DNA of 64,000 bases. It comes from Thamnaconus septentrionalis (Eukaryota > Chordata > Actinopteri > Tetraodontiformes > Monacanthidae). Below are positions 26,528 to 46,020 of the stretch, piece after piece; the stretch's first letter is position 1, and each line of letters starts with the position of its first letter. The DNA is taken from contig CM020507.1 in the NCBI GenBank assembly GCA_009823395.1, positions 14,371,001 through 14,435,000 on the forward strand, given 5' to 3'. Under the pieces are notes generated by a model. It was not told where the DNA came from. It did no database searches and saw nothing but the letters and a program-made list of their open reading frames with translations. Made by a program: the position numbers and the translations under genes.

Positions 26528-26600
26528 TATAAATACATACTGTAATCGCCAAATGACTCAGACACTCGGCGGCTCTCTGTAGGGAGGCAGGAGACGGAGG
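26528..26600 (+). promoter_or_regulatory. Possible TATA-type promoter
   Basis: TATAAATA at 26528-26535, then an AP-1 site TGACTCA at 26554-26560 at about the distance where transcription would begin, within a CpG-enriched stretch. Donor-like GTGAGA lies near 26705. No coding exon follows, so a non-coding transcript would be the product if this is real. Could be chance. Confidence 0.2.
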
Positions 26601-27936
26601 ACAAGGAGTCTGCAGGAACAATGGAGCAAAGCTAGCGAGTCCCGGCGCTGCTGCTGCCGTCTCAGCGCAGTGATGTCAACGCTGTATAAAATGGACGACA
26701 ACGAGTGAGAAGTGAGGGTGTTTTCTGCGTATGCAACCTCACAAGAAGACGTCTCTGCTGAAATGAGCCGCAATCGGCCATCACGTGCCGTCTCGGTTAG
26801 CTCCGTCCTTTTTATTAGGTCGTACGATTCAAATAAGGCCGCAGCGTTTTTAATTGTCTCATGTCACCTAAAACGATTTCGAGAGAATTCCCCAAAGAAA
26901 GAGAGGCTCTTGCTACACTGTCCACTGTGCATCTCATGGGCAAGGTGATTGGCCAAACACGACTGATACAGAGGCCCGGACGAGCCGAAGGCCCCAAAGT
27001 TGTCTGAAGCTTCTTTTATAATGAGCAGAACTAATATATCTGATTTACCTCATTAGCTCAGGAAAAAATACAGTGTGACCTCCAGCCTCTATCAGAGGCA
27101 GCAAAATGGGTAGCAGAGCCCACACTTGGTGTGATGGACCAAACAGTTTTTGGATTGATTGTAGTGTGAGAGAAGGACGTCTCTGAACACTTTAACAAGA
27201 TTAAATAAATGAATATGCCTCAGAATTAATATCAAAGGTTTATTCTGCTGCAGTTTCCCTTTCAAGCAGAATGTATCGAGTCTCACCGAGGAACCCTCCA
27301 CTGACTCAAGGCCTGGCGTTACTAGTAACCATGGGCCCATGCATACCTTGTATCATACTTTTCACATTGTTTGCTTATGCTTATCTTCAAAACAGAGAAA
27401 ACATTGTGGAAGCTAAAATAATCCAGAAATTGAAAGCAGAAAAGGAGACAGAGTGAGAAAAACAATATGGTGGACTACAGCATTTCCTTGCATGCTCAAA
27501 GGTAAATTGTTGTTTTACAGGCATTGTCTACACTTCATCCCAGTCTTTGGCCATCAAGAATTGCATTTGAGATTTTTAAATTGTTATATCTATATTTTTT
27601 TTTATTCATGTACTGCCCAGATGTGGCTAGATATCTGACCAGGTGTTCCACTTTGAACAAGCTTGGACCGCATTTTCATCCCTTTTTATACAAATCATCA
27701 CTTAATCTGCTCATCAAAAAGAAAAGAAAATGAAGCTGCAACACGGACTGGGGATCTCTCTATCACTGGGTTGAACTGGTGAGAGAAGATTCCCAGATAG
27801 TCGCCTGTGAACTTTGGCAAAGACAAAGGCACAATTTCAATTGTGCAGTGTAGAGTAGCAAAGTGCACGTGAGACACACAAAAGAGCGAACTGTCTCCCT
27901 CTGTGGATTCTTGAACACGTACTTCCAAACATATAG

Positions 27937-27992
27937 AAAATAGATAAATAAATAAATAAATGAATAAATAAATAAATAAATAAACAAACAAA
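27937..27992. repeat. (AAAT)n tetranucleotide repeat
   Basis: About 12 imperfect AAAT units on the plus strand. Confidence 0.93.
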
Positions 27993-28369
27993 AACCATGG
28001 TCCTGCCTGCCGATACAGTGTCTGATCTGTTGCATGAAAAACAAATAAAAAACAAAATGTCATGCCCATCACATAGCAAAGACGTAAGTGCAGTCTCATT
28101 ATTATTACATAGCTTTTGTGTGTCACTGAATGAATCAGAGGAGCAGAGCCTGTTTTGTAAGGGAACATTTATTTTGTGACGTTATATCAAAATTGCATTT
28201 TATTTCACATTGAAAATATGTTGCACACTGTCCAACAGAATTGCCGTCTCTGTCCCACGCTGGGATCACAGGGCTGTTACTTTTTTTTTTTTTTTTCTTA
28301 ATTATTTTTTTTGTCGCTGTCAAATCTGAATTCAAGTTTGTCACTTATGCCGTCTTTCTTTCCCAGCGA

Positions 28370-28625
28370 GGCATTAAGTGTGGGAAAGCAGACACAATAA
28401 AAGATTACACTGGTGGCGGAGCGCACACATGTGTTTCCAAACACGGACTGATTAGCATATCACTTAGCCGTGAGCCGGCCGGCTGCTAAATCAGACACTG
28501 GGACCGGCAGACTGTGTTCCCTTGTGGGCCAATAGAAGTGGCCTCCTCCAGTGTACTCCGTCTGAGGCTGTATGCTAATTTATGCTGTGTGACGAAATGA
28601 TAATTAATGTCTAAACCTCCGGACC
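28370..28625. promoter_or_regulatory. Candidate conserved non-coding element
   Basis: Contains CTGATTAGCATATCACTTAG, the octamer-like ATGCTAAT (28572-28579) and TAATTA (28601-28606) within GATAATTAATG. Non-repetitive and balanced in composition. Confidence 0.35.
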
Positions 28626-34849
<6,224 letters not shown>

Positions 34850-34879
34850 GAATGGAATTTTTGGGAAACTTTGACAGTG

Positions 34880-35280
34880 AAGGCGAAAAGTCACTCGCCC
34901 TATTTTTTTCCCCTTCTTCATAACACAAATGATGCGGAGAAAAGTTTTGCAGAGAGCAAGTTTTTAATTGTTTCGGGTTCCGCACGCGCGGGGAGCATTA
35001 GCGTTGAAAGAGAGCGCGCTAGGTGAGAGGGAATTGGTTTAAAACTGGGAGGCCTTTGTTCCCGCCTTTTGTCTGAATCTCTGAATTTCCCCGTATTCCC
35101 CAAATCTGTCTGGAGAAAAAAAACAAAAAGCTACAACCGTGTCAGGTATATGATTTTGATCAGGATGCGCTGCACTTTGATCGCCCCGCCAGCTTTTATC
35201 AGCTGGCATGTTCTTTTCATAACCAAATAGGACCCAATTATGTCAAGCACATTGTTCTTTACCTGAAGTACCGAGGCGCT
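34880..35280. promoter_or_regulatory. Candidate conserved non-coding element
   Basis: A complex block with an E-box CAGCTG (35200-35205), CCCAATTATG, and the SOX-like ATTGTT (35251-35256), preceded by CpG-containing sequence with ACGCGCG near 34985. Confidence 0.35.
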
Positions 35281-35530
35281 CAACCGAAAGGAGGAAATAA
35301 CTGAACTGGAGTGTCACTTCACTGGTGGCAGGGAGGGGGGAGTTCAATTTAGCTGTCAAAAATTATGCTTGTTAGTCTCAATCAAGCACATGAAATAAAT
35401 ACAAAGTTTTGGAGTGTCTCCAACACAATTGTCTGGAATTGTACTTGTTCAGAAATAAATAAATAAGGTGCAACAATGGTGTTATGTGTTTGTCAGTGTG
35501 GTCAGAAAATCATATAAATGTACAGATTAA

Positions 35531-35640
35531 TTAGTAGGGATGTAACAGTGTCATAACAGATACCGCGGTGACAAAGGGGCTTTGATAATGGCGGGGACAT
35601 ATGACGCTTTCAAATGAGTCCAGTGGGAAAAGTATAGGGT
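35531..35640. mobile_element. Possible hAT-like transposon end fragment
   Basis: The stretch starting TAGGGATGTAACAGTGTCAT followed by GATACCGCGGTGA resembles the ends of common vertebrate hAT elements that start TAGGGATGTAAC and carry a degenerate ACGGTA motif. No matching opposite end was found, so this is only a suggestion. Confidence 0.3.
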
Positions 35641-38600
35641 TTGCTTTTTTGTTTGCTTGTTTTTTAGCTGCAGTAAATGAGAGTAGAGGGAATATGGAAC
35701 TACAGCTACCATAATCATCACTCCACTCACTCGGTGGCTCAATTAAATGCTCAATCACAGTTTAAGCGCTCAGCTGCATTGTTTATTTCCAACAGATTGC
35801 AATAAATATCACACCATGCGTGTACATATAGTGAGACTTTTGGACGTGGTTACATCTCTTGAAATCGAATTAAGAAAAACAGAGGTGTAAAAAAAATAGA
35901 CAAGCAAAGGGTCCAGTGAAGATCCAAGGGTCTTGAGACTTTTTTCACAGGGACGTCTTGATGTTCCAGTCGTTGTCTCTTCTCCAGTTGAACCAGCTGA
36001 TCAGGATGCCTCAAGCTGAACCGTCTAGAAGCAAAAGAGACATGAAAGGTTTAAGGACATGCCGTGAATCTCATCATCCCCCTGTAGCAACAACACAGGT
36101 TCATTTAAAACTTGCCGAAGTTGGAGTTGTGAGTCCAACGCCAGTTTATTAGCGATTGGTGAGAGCGCGTCAGGTCGAGTTTTGTCGCATTCCAAAACGA
36201 GACGCCGAAGTGAAAGTGACCTGCGAGTTCTCAGCGCGCTCAGCCCTCAACAATAGCCGCTGACACCAGCACCCCCCCTGTATCGCACAGCACCTTTCCC
36301 TCCGTCCATTGTTCACGCAGCACTTCTCACATGTATTGTCTTACGTGATAGCCTTAGAACCTGATAAGAAGCCCGTTGAAGTTTTTTTTTCTTCCTTTTT
36401 TTGTGGCTGTGGACACAGACCTGGGAGTGTCTCAGTGTACAACTGCTTATTATTTGCTCCTACAAGAGACGGGCAGACTGGGGAACGCCTTGCCGGATTC
36501 CCTTTACAGCCGGGGCTAACCTGGGTTAACAGCACCACCAGCCTTCCTTCACTCTCTTCAGACCCGACACTCCCTTCCTCTACAAGGACATTATGGTATT
36601 ACGTTTCCCCGAAACTATAGAGCTTGTTGACACGCCGAGGCATTCTGGGGCTTGAACGTATAGTCTGCAAAGAACAGCTGGGGACACCCGAGACAGTCAG
36701 GAAGCTCCGCTGAATCTGGCAGATCGAGGTATGATGTCGTGCATCTGGCAACAAAAGCTCCACATCATTTTGGGATCGGATGACTTTAACAGAAGGGATT
36801 TCTAAGGATTCGGCTATTTGTTTTTGTTCAGTTACAAAACATTTCTGAAAGGTGATGGCTTCATCGCAAATTGGAAGAAGTCAGCAATTTGTTTTGCTTT
36901 TTTTTTTTTTACGATTATATTGTTGTTAAGCTGTAACTCTTTAACTAAAGTTACGTCTGTTGTTACAATGCGAAACCCAATCCCAACTCCATGGGATGAA
37001 GGAAAGCGGATACCGCGCCACATTTCTTGCTAGCACTTGGAGGACACGGCTTCTGTTGGTCCAGCCTGTTTGTCTGTGGTGTCTTGTGTCATGGAGCTCC
37101 ATTGAGCTCTGAGTTTGAGATTCTGAGCTAGAAATTATGTCGCATTCGAGTTAAACAACGTTCCAATTCGGTTGTAACAGGACGATGGAAAAAATCAACA
37201 ACCTGTGTTCACAGTACTCTCGATACTACCTACTCTTGGCGCTAAAACAGTTCCGACAGTGCCCCTATTTACATAAAAAATGCAGGTGCTTCAGATACCG
37301 AGCTAATTATACAAGTAAAAACGAAAAAAAAAAAAAAAAATCCTTCCAAACAAAAACTGTCATTTTATGTTCATCTAGTTTAAATAATGTTTTTTTTGCC
37401 CATCATGTTCACAAACATAGAATCAGGTCATCCTTGAAATAAAAATGCCTGTTAAAGCTGCATTCACACCAAATTCAACACTGTAATTCAATGTTCGTCA
37501 ACAGACTGCAGACTCGTCTGATTCAATTCATGCTGGCTCAAGGTTTTAGTCCTTGCAGTTTGCATCAGTTACATGTCTCCGCAATCTGATTTTAATGAAA
37601 CACAGCAATCTATGGTATAATGTCGATGCCCTCGTATAGTAGAAACCCCAAATAGATGACCCTGCCAACCCTCTTGTTGCAGAATCCAATCTGGTGAAAA
37701 AAAAAATACAGAACCTTTGAGAATGGTTTTTTCTCATGAATGAAAGAAAATCTGTCAAATAGTCCCTCAAGAAACCAAAAAAGAAAGAAAGTAAAGGCTA
37801 CTGTGGTGTGGTATATGAGGTGGTGTGTGCATTTCATTCTAGCTAAACAGAGTAGAAAAGCATAAAGTGACCACTCTCCACAAGGAAGCGACTGATGCCG
37901 CAACTGATCTGCGGAAAATAAGACTTGACTGATTGATGTCAGAGCTGCATGATAGTCCTTATAATGGTCAGATGCTGTTGTGCAATATGTTGGGCAATCC
38001 GGCACGCTTGCATGCGGTGACAGCACGATGCGGGTAAGATAACTTCACTACTATCCACAGAGATTGCCTGGAATATACTAATTATGTATCAAAAAAAGAA
38101 GTAAGGTCAAAAACCATGACGCACATGCATTGACTGGTGTAGCAAACATGCCCAAAGGTGGCTAACACACACACACATGCGCGCATATGAGCAAAGTCCT
38201 CTCTTTCCCATTCTTTCTCTCGCTATGTCTGTACGTTCCCGATCCTTATGGGAGGCACATTCCTTTTCATCCGTCAGCGTGGATGGAAACTGACATGTTC
38301 AAAACATACAACAATGGCCTTCCCAGCAGTGTGGAGGCTCTATGTTTTGTATGCTTGAAGCACTGCATTATCTCCTAAGTGTCTAGCAGCCCCACTATAG
38401 TAAATAATGGATGCCCCCCTTCCTACTGAGAAACCTCTCTTTCACTTCAGGGACCAGTCATGGTTTACCTGTATAAATGCCCCTCCTGTGTCTTTGGAGG
38501 AATGGATAGCGCTAAAGGATGTGGGTCAGGCGATTTCATTAGCGCAGCATTTCTCCATGTGTCTCCTTCAATCAGGCGTTTGACAGAGGCAATGTCACTC

Positions 38601-40380
38601 AAAGTGTCTTACAGACGCCTTCATACGGAAGTCTCTGGGAGAGGGATGTGGGGACAGGGATGCGGCGGCCGCTGATCCATTGCGGGCCATTGGTAAAATA
38701 TGGCCCATATATAACATGGGGGCTGAAAACGGTAAATGCTTGAGAGGAGTCACCTTTGAGATCAGCTGCATATCCTTGAGGCTTTTAGCCGCGGCGCCTC
38801 CAAACATGGTGCCATTTGTTTCTAGGTCATCGTCCGCTGTACGCGAGAGCCCGTCCAACCTGAGGAGAAAACAGAAGAAGAAGAGAAAAGACGGAACAGA
38901 CGTTATGATCAGCGCTGTCAATTTAAATTGCACATAGGCGCAGGATTAGCGCTCATACAGCTGCACATGCCATATATTGGATTATGATCGTGCCTTTTGA
39001 TTTACTGGCTATAACTTCATGACCTAGTTGTTTAGCTCAGCATAGCAAAAAAATAGAAAAACACTACGCTGAATTGGGCCGGACTGCCGTGTGCCACTAA
39101 ACATCTGCGGCCTCCCCCCCCCACCACCACCGCCGCCGCCTCTCCATTCGTTCCGAGGTTACATCGAAAGAGTTTCAGCTATTGTGAATTATTTACTCGA
39201 TTCACCATTCGGGCCTTTAACCCCACAGCAAATGCACAAGACAGTCGGGGTTAAAAATACACTCCCACAGGATGCGGGTTCCACTCCGAGCACATGTGTG
39301 TGTCAGCAGGTGCTCATGTGTGCGTATGGGGCAGGGACACGGGTTTGAAAAATAAAACGGCGCATAGTCCCTGACATATAAAGCACCGATCACTCTCCCT
39401 CTCTTTTTTCCCTCGCTCCTACTCCCAAAACACACGCACGCACACTGGCGGCCGCACTGAGGAACTCATTAGCGCGTCATTATGTGGGTGCTTTCCGAGT
39501 GAGAATCTAGGCCGTCCCAGATGGGATTATTATAACACATCTTGATCTGCGCCGGGGCTACAAATATGACTTCCTTTGAGATGTCCACGAGCGTGAGAGT
39601 GTACAAACGTGCACACGCTGCGTGCGTGCGTTCTGCCAGACTGAGACGCCGTTGACCCCCCGCGCTCCATGACCCCACACTCGATGCAAGGAAGGAACTA
39701 CAAAATGCATAGTGCAGGCGTGTGAGACAGTTGGGTGGTGAATCATTGGCGAGTGGGCGTCCTCCTTGACAGCAGCCTCAAACTGCGGAAATGGGTTTTG
39801 TATGCATTCAAAGAGCATGTGTGTGGTGGTGGTGGTGGTGGGGGGGTGGGGGGTGGGGGGGGGGCAGTCGAAGGCTGAAAGAAAGGTGTCTGTGATAAAT
39901 GCCCGTCTAGCCCATCTGATCGAGGCTGAAGTTGCTTCCCTGTCGGACTGAGTGAATATTAATGTCAGCAAGTAGCCTCTAATGGATCTGCACATCCAAC
40001 ACACACGCACAGACACAGGGCCACGTTACCGTGGTATGTCCCTGGCACGCAGCAGTGTTGTCATGGATACTTCAAGACACATCCGCCATCCCATAAGCAG
40101 GGGGGGGTGTGCTGAGCGCTTCAGAGGGGCTGGCGCCGTCCCTCCTTCCATCCTCAGTTAAACCCTCAACCCCCTTTCCCCCCGCCCCACCCCAAACCAG
40201 GAGACGAAAACAAAAAAAACAGAATCCCCTTATTCTCCTCGCTCAGCCTCCTAAAAACCTCCCTGCATGTCAACTGTGGCGGCCCTGGAGCCAACAGCAG
40301 CTATCTTGTCCCACCGCTCGGGCCCTCATTTCACTTTTTGAACATGAACGCGTTGTAATGAAGCAGGAACCCTGATGAAA
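35641..40380. other. Intergenic, no gene seen
   Basis: No coding exon supported. Low-complexity runs near 37325, a G-rich tract at 39822-39866, and short CpG-bearing motif-rich blocks around 38.5-38.9 and 39.1-39.7 kb. A stretch starting GCTGCATTCACACCAAA near 37459 hints at a transposon end without a partner. Confidence 0.5.
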
Positions 40381-40989
40381 CATTAATGGCTGATGGGGAA
40401 AAAAAGAACGCTTGCCAGTTTAGATGAGATCTCAGAAAAGCCAAAATAGATTCTGAATTGTGCCCGTGCGTGTGTGTGCGTGTGTGCGCGCACTACGGTT
40501 AAGCTAGCGGTTTATCCATAAAACTGATCCTTTTCATTAGCTATTATCAATAATTTAACATTCCACTTGCTTTAATGGCTCCATGTGAGCAAACGTCAAG
40601 TCTGTGCACTTTCAGGCAACCTGCAACCCATGTGCACTCATAACTCACCAATGGCCCTTACGCAGAGCGACTGGGGTCAATGAAGACTTGTAAAGGTGCA
40701 CTTAACAATCGATGCACCGAAAGCTTTAAAAAGGAAAATGCCCATCAATGTGGAGTGACAAAACATTTTGGTCACTTCCATTGGCTGGAGCGTCTGGATT
40801 TGAGGTAGAAATCATTTCTATTCACTCGACTGTAGCCTATTTTCCTGGATACCAAGTTATATTTGCAAAAAAAAGTGGGGGGGCCACATCAAATGCAGCT
40901 CCCTGAGCCGAGCTGATGAAAGGGTTAATCTTTTATGACGCGTCCCCTCCCGTCCCTGCTCTCCTCTGCCCTCCCTTTCATATTCTCCA

Positions 40990-41100
40990 GCATGGCGGCG
41001 CTCGCTGCCTGCACATATGCTGCAAAATAGACGCCTCTCTGATTGGAAGGCTAATTTGAAGTGTCAATTATTCTTATGCAAATGAAGGTACAGTTTGTTT
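40990..41100. promoter_or_regulatory. Candidate enhancer with POU octamer
   Basis: A perfect POU octamer ATGCAAAT (41076-41083) directly follows TGTCAATTATTCTT and GGCTAATTTG. Homeodomain and POU sites this close together are typical of neural enhancers. Confidence 0.4.
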
Positions 41101-41724
41101 TTTTTCCTCGAGTCTAAATGGGTTTAGAGGGGCACAGATGGGTGCGCGGATGTGCATGCATGCGTGCGTGTGTAGATGAAACTGAAAAAAAAAAACAACA
41201 AAAAAAACATACAGCCCCTCCCACCTCCACCCCCACCCAACTCCTCTTCCTTCATCTACACCTCTTAGGGAAGGGAGCAGACGTACAAAGACAGCTGGCA
41301 TAATGGGGTGAGGGTATTTGCATGCACATTGTCCGCGCCGAACGCCAAACAGATCATAAATTGAGAGCACAATGCCGAAAACAGTAACAAAGGCAACGCA
41401 GTGCAAGTCGGCACCCGAAAGCGTCTCACAATGCGGCGACATTGGTTCTGCGTTGCCACGTAAATAATAAAAATAAAAAAAATAAAAAAATAAAGATGGC
41501 GGGTAAACAGGAGCCCGGCGTGGGGCCGGGATGTGTCGTGGGAAGCATTGTGGCAGAACAAAACCATTTACGACGGCTTTTGTCGTCGGAACATTTTCCA
41601 GTGGCGGCAGCGTCGTTTTGCTCTTGCTGCTGCGGCGGCGGAGGTGCGTGTGGCAAATGTAATCCCCGTCTGCTTGTTGGTGGGGGGAAGTGGAACAAGA
41701 AGATCCTGTTTAAAGGAAAGGGGC

Positions 41725-41758
41725 GGGGGGTGGGGGTGGGGGGTGTGTGGGGGGGGGT
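41725..41758 (+). repeat. G-tract cluster (G-quadruplex-prone)
   Basis: Several runs of 4-9 G separated by 1-3 bases. Similar clusters lie at 361-392, 5065-5095, 39822-39866 and 34503-34530. Confidence 0.85.
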
Positions 41759-43104
41759 AAATTGAGTACGCTTTACAGAGCATATACTGTCCCTGCTTAC
41801 ATAAAGAATGCCAGCGACTGCACGCTCCTCTTTATTGCGATTAAAAGCTCCGGACTCGGGCCTCAGTCCGGACGAGAGCTTTAGCCCGACAAAGACGGCC
41901 AATGAAAGTGAGGATGAAAAAGGAGAATGGTTTGAAAAAAAGAAGAAAAAAAAACTAAGCAAAACAGACAGAGTACTCTACAAATAGCCTCTGTTGTCTG
42001 ACTCTCTCAGCTGATGTGCCGGGTTAAGTTAGAAAAAAAAGAGAGAAAGAAAGACTTTCCAGGCCCCGATACAGGATCAAACAACCTCGCTGTGGAGTCC
42101 TGTTACCACCATAACAATAGCCTACATTCACTCTCGGCCCCAGCACACCAGCTTTTACCTCAAAGGGTGCGCAAGGGAGGGAGAGTAAGCCCGGGTTTGG
42201 AGGGGTGGGTGCGCGGCGGGCACGGAGGCTAGCGTAGCGATATCTTAGACGATAATGGCGTTGAGCAGATTAGATGGTATCAGACTAGGATGTTTGTTTT
42301 CATCTGCCGGCTTCTGCAGGCTTGGCTGAGATGTGCGGCCGGCCCCCGCAGGCACTCCGAGTCTGAAGGAAACTTTTCAGATATCGCAGGAGAAAGTTAA
42401 GTGCCTTCGGAAGACGCTCGCACACCCGGTGATAACGGCAACAGTCGAAGAGAGCAGCCGAGGACAGAGGCATTTTTGAGAGCTTTTTGGGTGGGTGGGT
42501 GGGTGGGGGGTGGAGTCACGCATTGTCAACGTCAGTCATTGTCTGATTGATCGTCGTGAAGCTTTGATGGACTTTTAATTGACTTCTGAGCGAGTGAATC
42601 GGCTTTTTAATACCTCACTTCATTAGCTGGGGATTTTAAACTCAGACGTATTGATAGACTCCTACAGATATCGTATATTGTCGGCTTCAACAGCCCTTCC
42701 TGGAAGCACCCCCCCACACACACACACACACACCACCGCCCCCGTCCTCGGCAGCCAATCTTATTAATCGCAGGCCCACAACAGACAGCTCCCTATCTGC
42801 TAACCTCCAAAGACCCTTCTTCCTTCTCACGCAATGAGAGGAGAGGCCCTGGCAATTTGTATTTGTTTTGCACTGGTTCAGTAGTTCCGCAGGAATTAGT
42901 ATGCAGTCAGGGATGGGAGAGCTTGTCAAGATCTGGAGGGGCGGGGGTCTCCACCCACCCACTGGGTGGATCTACTTTCATGAACAAGGTTGACAAGGAG
43001 GCTGACTAGTGTAAAGACAAGGAGCAAATAAAATGGCGAAGAGCCCCATGAATATTCTCTATTTTGTCCATACAAGTCCACCTTCGCAGACAGGCTCACC
43101 CTTC

Positions 43105-43147
43105 CCACTCTGTCTGTCTGTCTGTCTGTCTGCCTGTCTGTCTGTCT
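43105..43147. repeat. (CTGT)n tetranucleotide repeat
   Basis: About 10 units of CTGT with one CCTG interruption. Confidence 0.93.
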
Positions 43148-43482
43148 TGCATATCTGCTCGTCCGTCAAGTTGCTTAGCCCGGCTTCTTCTTCCTCACCC
43201 ACCCTAATAAAAAAACAAACAAAACAAAAAAACCCAACTATGTGTCATACACGTCAAAATGCAAGGCTAGCCCGTTTGAGAGTGCTTCTGCTGGACCATA
43301 GAGTGAATAAACATCCATGTCAGGAGAAAGCGATCTGGGGCCCTTCTCTCAGTGAGCCCGAGCTCTCCTGGGAAACACACAGCTCATACAATGGATAGAA
43401 GAGGCCTTTTGTTGAGTCTCTGGGAGCTGCAGGGCTAGCTCTGGATCAAACAGGGGGTGCGCGAGTGTACATTTCTGCGTTT

Positions 43483-43514
<32 letters not shown>

Positions 43515-45224
43515 GCGGGTGCGCGCCCGCACGCACGCACGCTCACTCACTCACTCACGGGCAAGCCGCGCCGACACGCCAGACTGGAGCGCACACACCT
43601 TCGCCCACACACGTACACAGCGCCAGAGACTTTTCCTCATCTCCCTAAACTCACTGTGACTAAGTAAACTTCTTCACCCTTTTGCAGGAGTTGCAGAGGG
43701 CAGGGAGATGAATTCGAAATAGCCAGCGGGAGCAAAGCGAGGAGACAAAAGGGGGAGAATGGTGACGCAAATCAGTTGCCGGACTGATTTAGTCGGGTTT
43801 AATGTCTGTGTAAAGGCCGGCTCGTTTTTGCACCGTGTACAAATCACAGTTCAAAGCCCAGTGGCTGGCTTCCCTCCCGGGGTCCACGCCAGGGAGATGC
43901 TCCATGGAAGTCTCTCATACTTATCGGTGTCCAGGGTGGGCGGGCGTGCGGCAACTCTTATTTATTGTTGCACAGTCCTGGGCCGGAGAAATTCTAAAAA
44001 TAGGGCCTCTAATACAAACAGAGGTGATGAGGGGGTATTGAAGGGGTTGGTGTGGGGGGGGGGATCTGCATCAAACCTGGAGGACGGAAGTGCAGCAGCT
44101 CAGCGAGCACATTAGTGAAATGCAGCACGATCAGCTGGCTATGTCACCATTGTCTAAGGGGGGCGTTTATCACGGCTGAATGGAGTGAACAAATGCGGCG
44201 CAGGTTCCGGAATACGAAACCGCTACAGTGCATCTTTTTGTTTTCCCCTCCCAGAATGCATTTCAATAAATTTCCATCCCAGCGTCGGTGCCTTGCTCCT
44301 GGCCGTCTGCCCCATGGTGGTGCTGCTGCCTGGATGTGAGGAAATTCTCCTGGCCGAGACCAACTCCCACCGTCCTGACCCCCAGACTGCACTTTCTCCA
44401 GGACTCCCGTCTCACAGTTTCCCACAACCCCCACCCCCCCTTTTTTTTTTGCACCGTGCCCTTCTTTCTCCTTACCTTCCCACTGCCCCCCCTACCCCTC
44501 CCCATCTCCGCCGTGCATTCAACCCCAATTTTGGGCACAATGAAGTTGTTCTGGCTGACAGTTTGACCGGTAGAATGAGAGTTGTTCCAGCCCGCTGTGT
44601 GGCCCCGCAGTGGGCCCATTCTCCCCCTCGCCGGCTCAGTTACCTAGAGCCCTGTCGGAGGGACACGGACGCCGTCGGTCCCCACGCTCCCACCCTGACC
44701 CCCGACAATTAACCTCCAACCACAGCTCGGGCGTACCTGAGCCTCCCTCTCTGGCGCACGCGCACGGACTCCAAACAGAAGAGCCGCTGGGCTGCCTGCC
44801 GTGTCATACTTTCAGTATTTCAATTTTTTCGGGAGTGGGAAAAGACTGAGGAAGTTCGCCAAAGTAGCATGTGGCGCCCCCTCCGCGTAGCATCTGTTGG
44901 GGTGCAGCCGCCCAGGTTGGCCTGATTTACTCAGTTACTCCATGTCTTGTAGGACGTGTCAGAAAGGATTCTGTATTGGGGTCAGCTGGAAAGACAAAGC
45001 CTCCAGCCCTCTCTCCTCTGTCGCTTCCGCTAAGCGTCAACTGGCCTCCCATCTCCTCCTTCCTACCCCCCTCACCCCTCTGTCAGCCCCTTCACTCCCT
45101 CTGCTTCCTTTGCAGTCTTCCCTTTGTTCCAAAAAGACAAAACTATTTTTAAAGTCATCTTAAATGTAATAATACAAAAATAAAAATATATAAATATTTC
45201 TGTTTGCATCCCTCCCAGCCACAT

Positions 45225-45226
<2 letters not shown>

Positions 45227-45265
<39 letters not shown>
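45227..45265. repeat. (AC)n microsatellite
   Basis: About 19 AC units. Similar tracts follow at 45936-45962 and 46421-46460 in GT orientation. Confidence 0.95.
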
Positions 45266-45268
<3 letters not shown>

Positions 45269-45932
45269 GCCCAGACATGAGAAAGTGGCTGAGAGAGGCC
45301 GTGATGGGGTGGTGGTGGTGCTCGGGGGACCATATGTCCAGGCGTTGTATATCAGTGGGCTCGCCCTCAGCGCTCTGCCGGACCACCATAACTTAGTTTG
45401 TCTTGAGCACAAAGTTTGGCCCAAGCTTGGCTGGGTTCATTAGGAGGCTATTCTCTGGAACCAATGAAGCTCAACAGACCTCCAACAAAGGAGCTAATCA
45501 CACCCGCTGCTGCCCTCGCTTCCTCCCTCACCTCCACTCCCCGGCTAAGAAAAGCCCGACAGCCACTATTTCCACACACAGTCAGCCTCGGCTTGTTTAC
45601 TGAATAGAAAGCTGACGATGAGTCGGTACTAAACGTTGGTGGCGCTCAACAGATAGTCCAGGAGCGTAACATCCACAGGCAGCAGAGCGCAGAGAATGAA
45701 GACGCACGGCAGTAGCAGCGTTGGAAGAAAAAAAAAAGTGCATTTCATTCATTTGTGTTGGGATTTTTTTGGGGGAAAACAAAAATGGATAATTGTGTCT
45801 CCATTAAAACTCAACACCTGCCACTGTTTTTGTGCAAGAGGATCCATGAAGTGTCATGTTTTCACCTGAGAGGCACTTTGCTGTCTCGGATCCAAGCGTT
45901 AGGAAGATGTGCTGTGTGGAAGATACCGACAG

Positions 45933-45935
<3 letters not shown>

Positions 45936-45963
<28 letters not shown>

Positions 45964-46020
45964 ACGCGCACACACGCCTGTGTGGGTTTGTGTGTGCGCG
46001 TATACATCTGGGTGCATGTG
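45936..46020. repeat. (GT)n and GT/GC-rich alternating tract
   Basis: A GT run followed by alternating purine-pyrimidine sequence with CGCGC and CACACG blocks. Confidence 0.9.

Larger units (their letters stand above)
24561..28369. other. Intergenic, no gene seen; CpG-rich at 25.9-26.8 kb
   Basis: No coding exon supported. A CpG-enriched interval (about 25870-26770) carries a TATA-like and an AP-1-like motif, listed separately. The rest is AT-rich with microsatellites and an AAAT repeat. Confidence 0.55.

Noticed and set aside
37455..37530. Possible transposon end (GCTGCATTCACACCAAA)
   Set aside because: No inverted partner found within the expected distance.
41426..41962. 178-codon minus-strand open frame
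   Set aside because: Composed of low-complexity Pro/Phe/Ser runs from C- and T-rich tracts; no domain, no splice context, no family resemblance.
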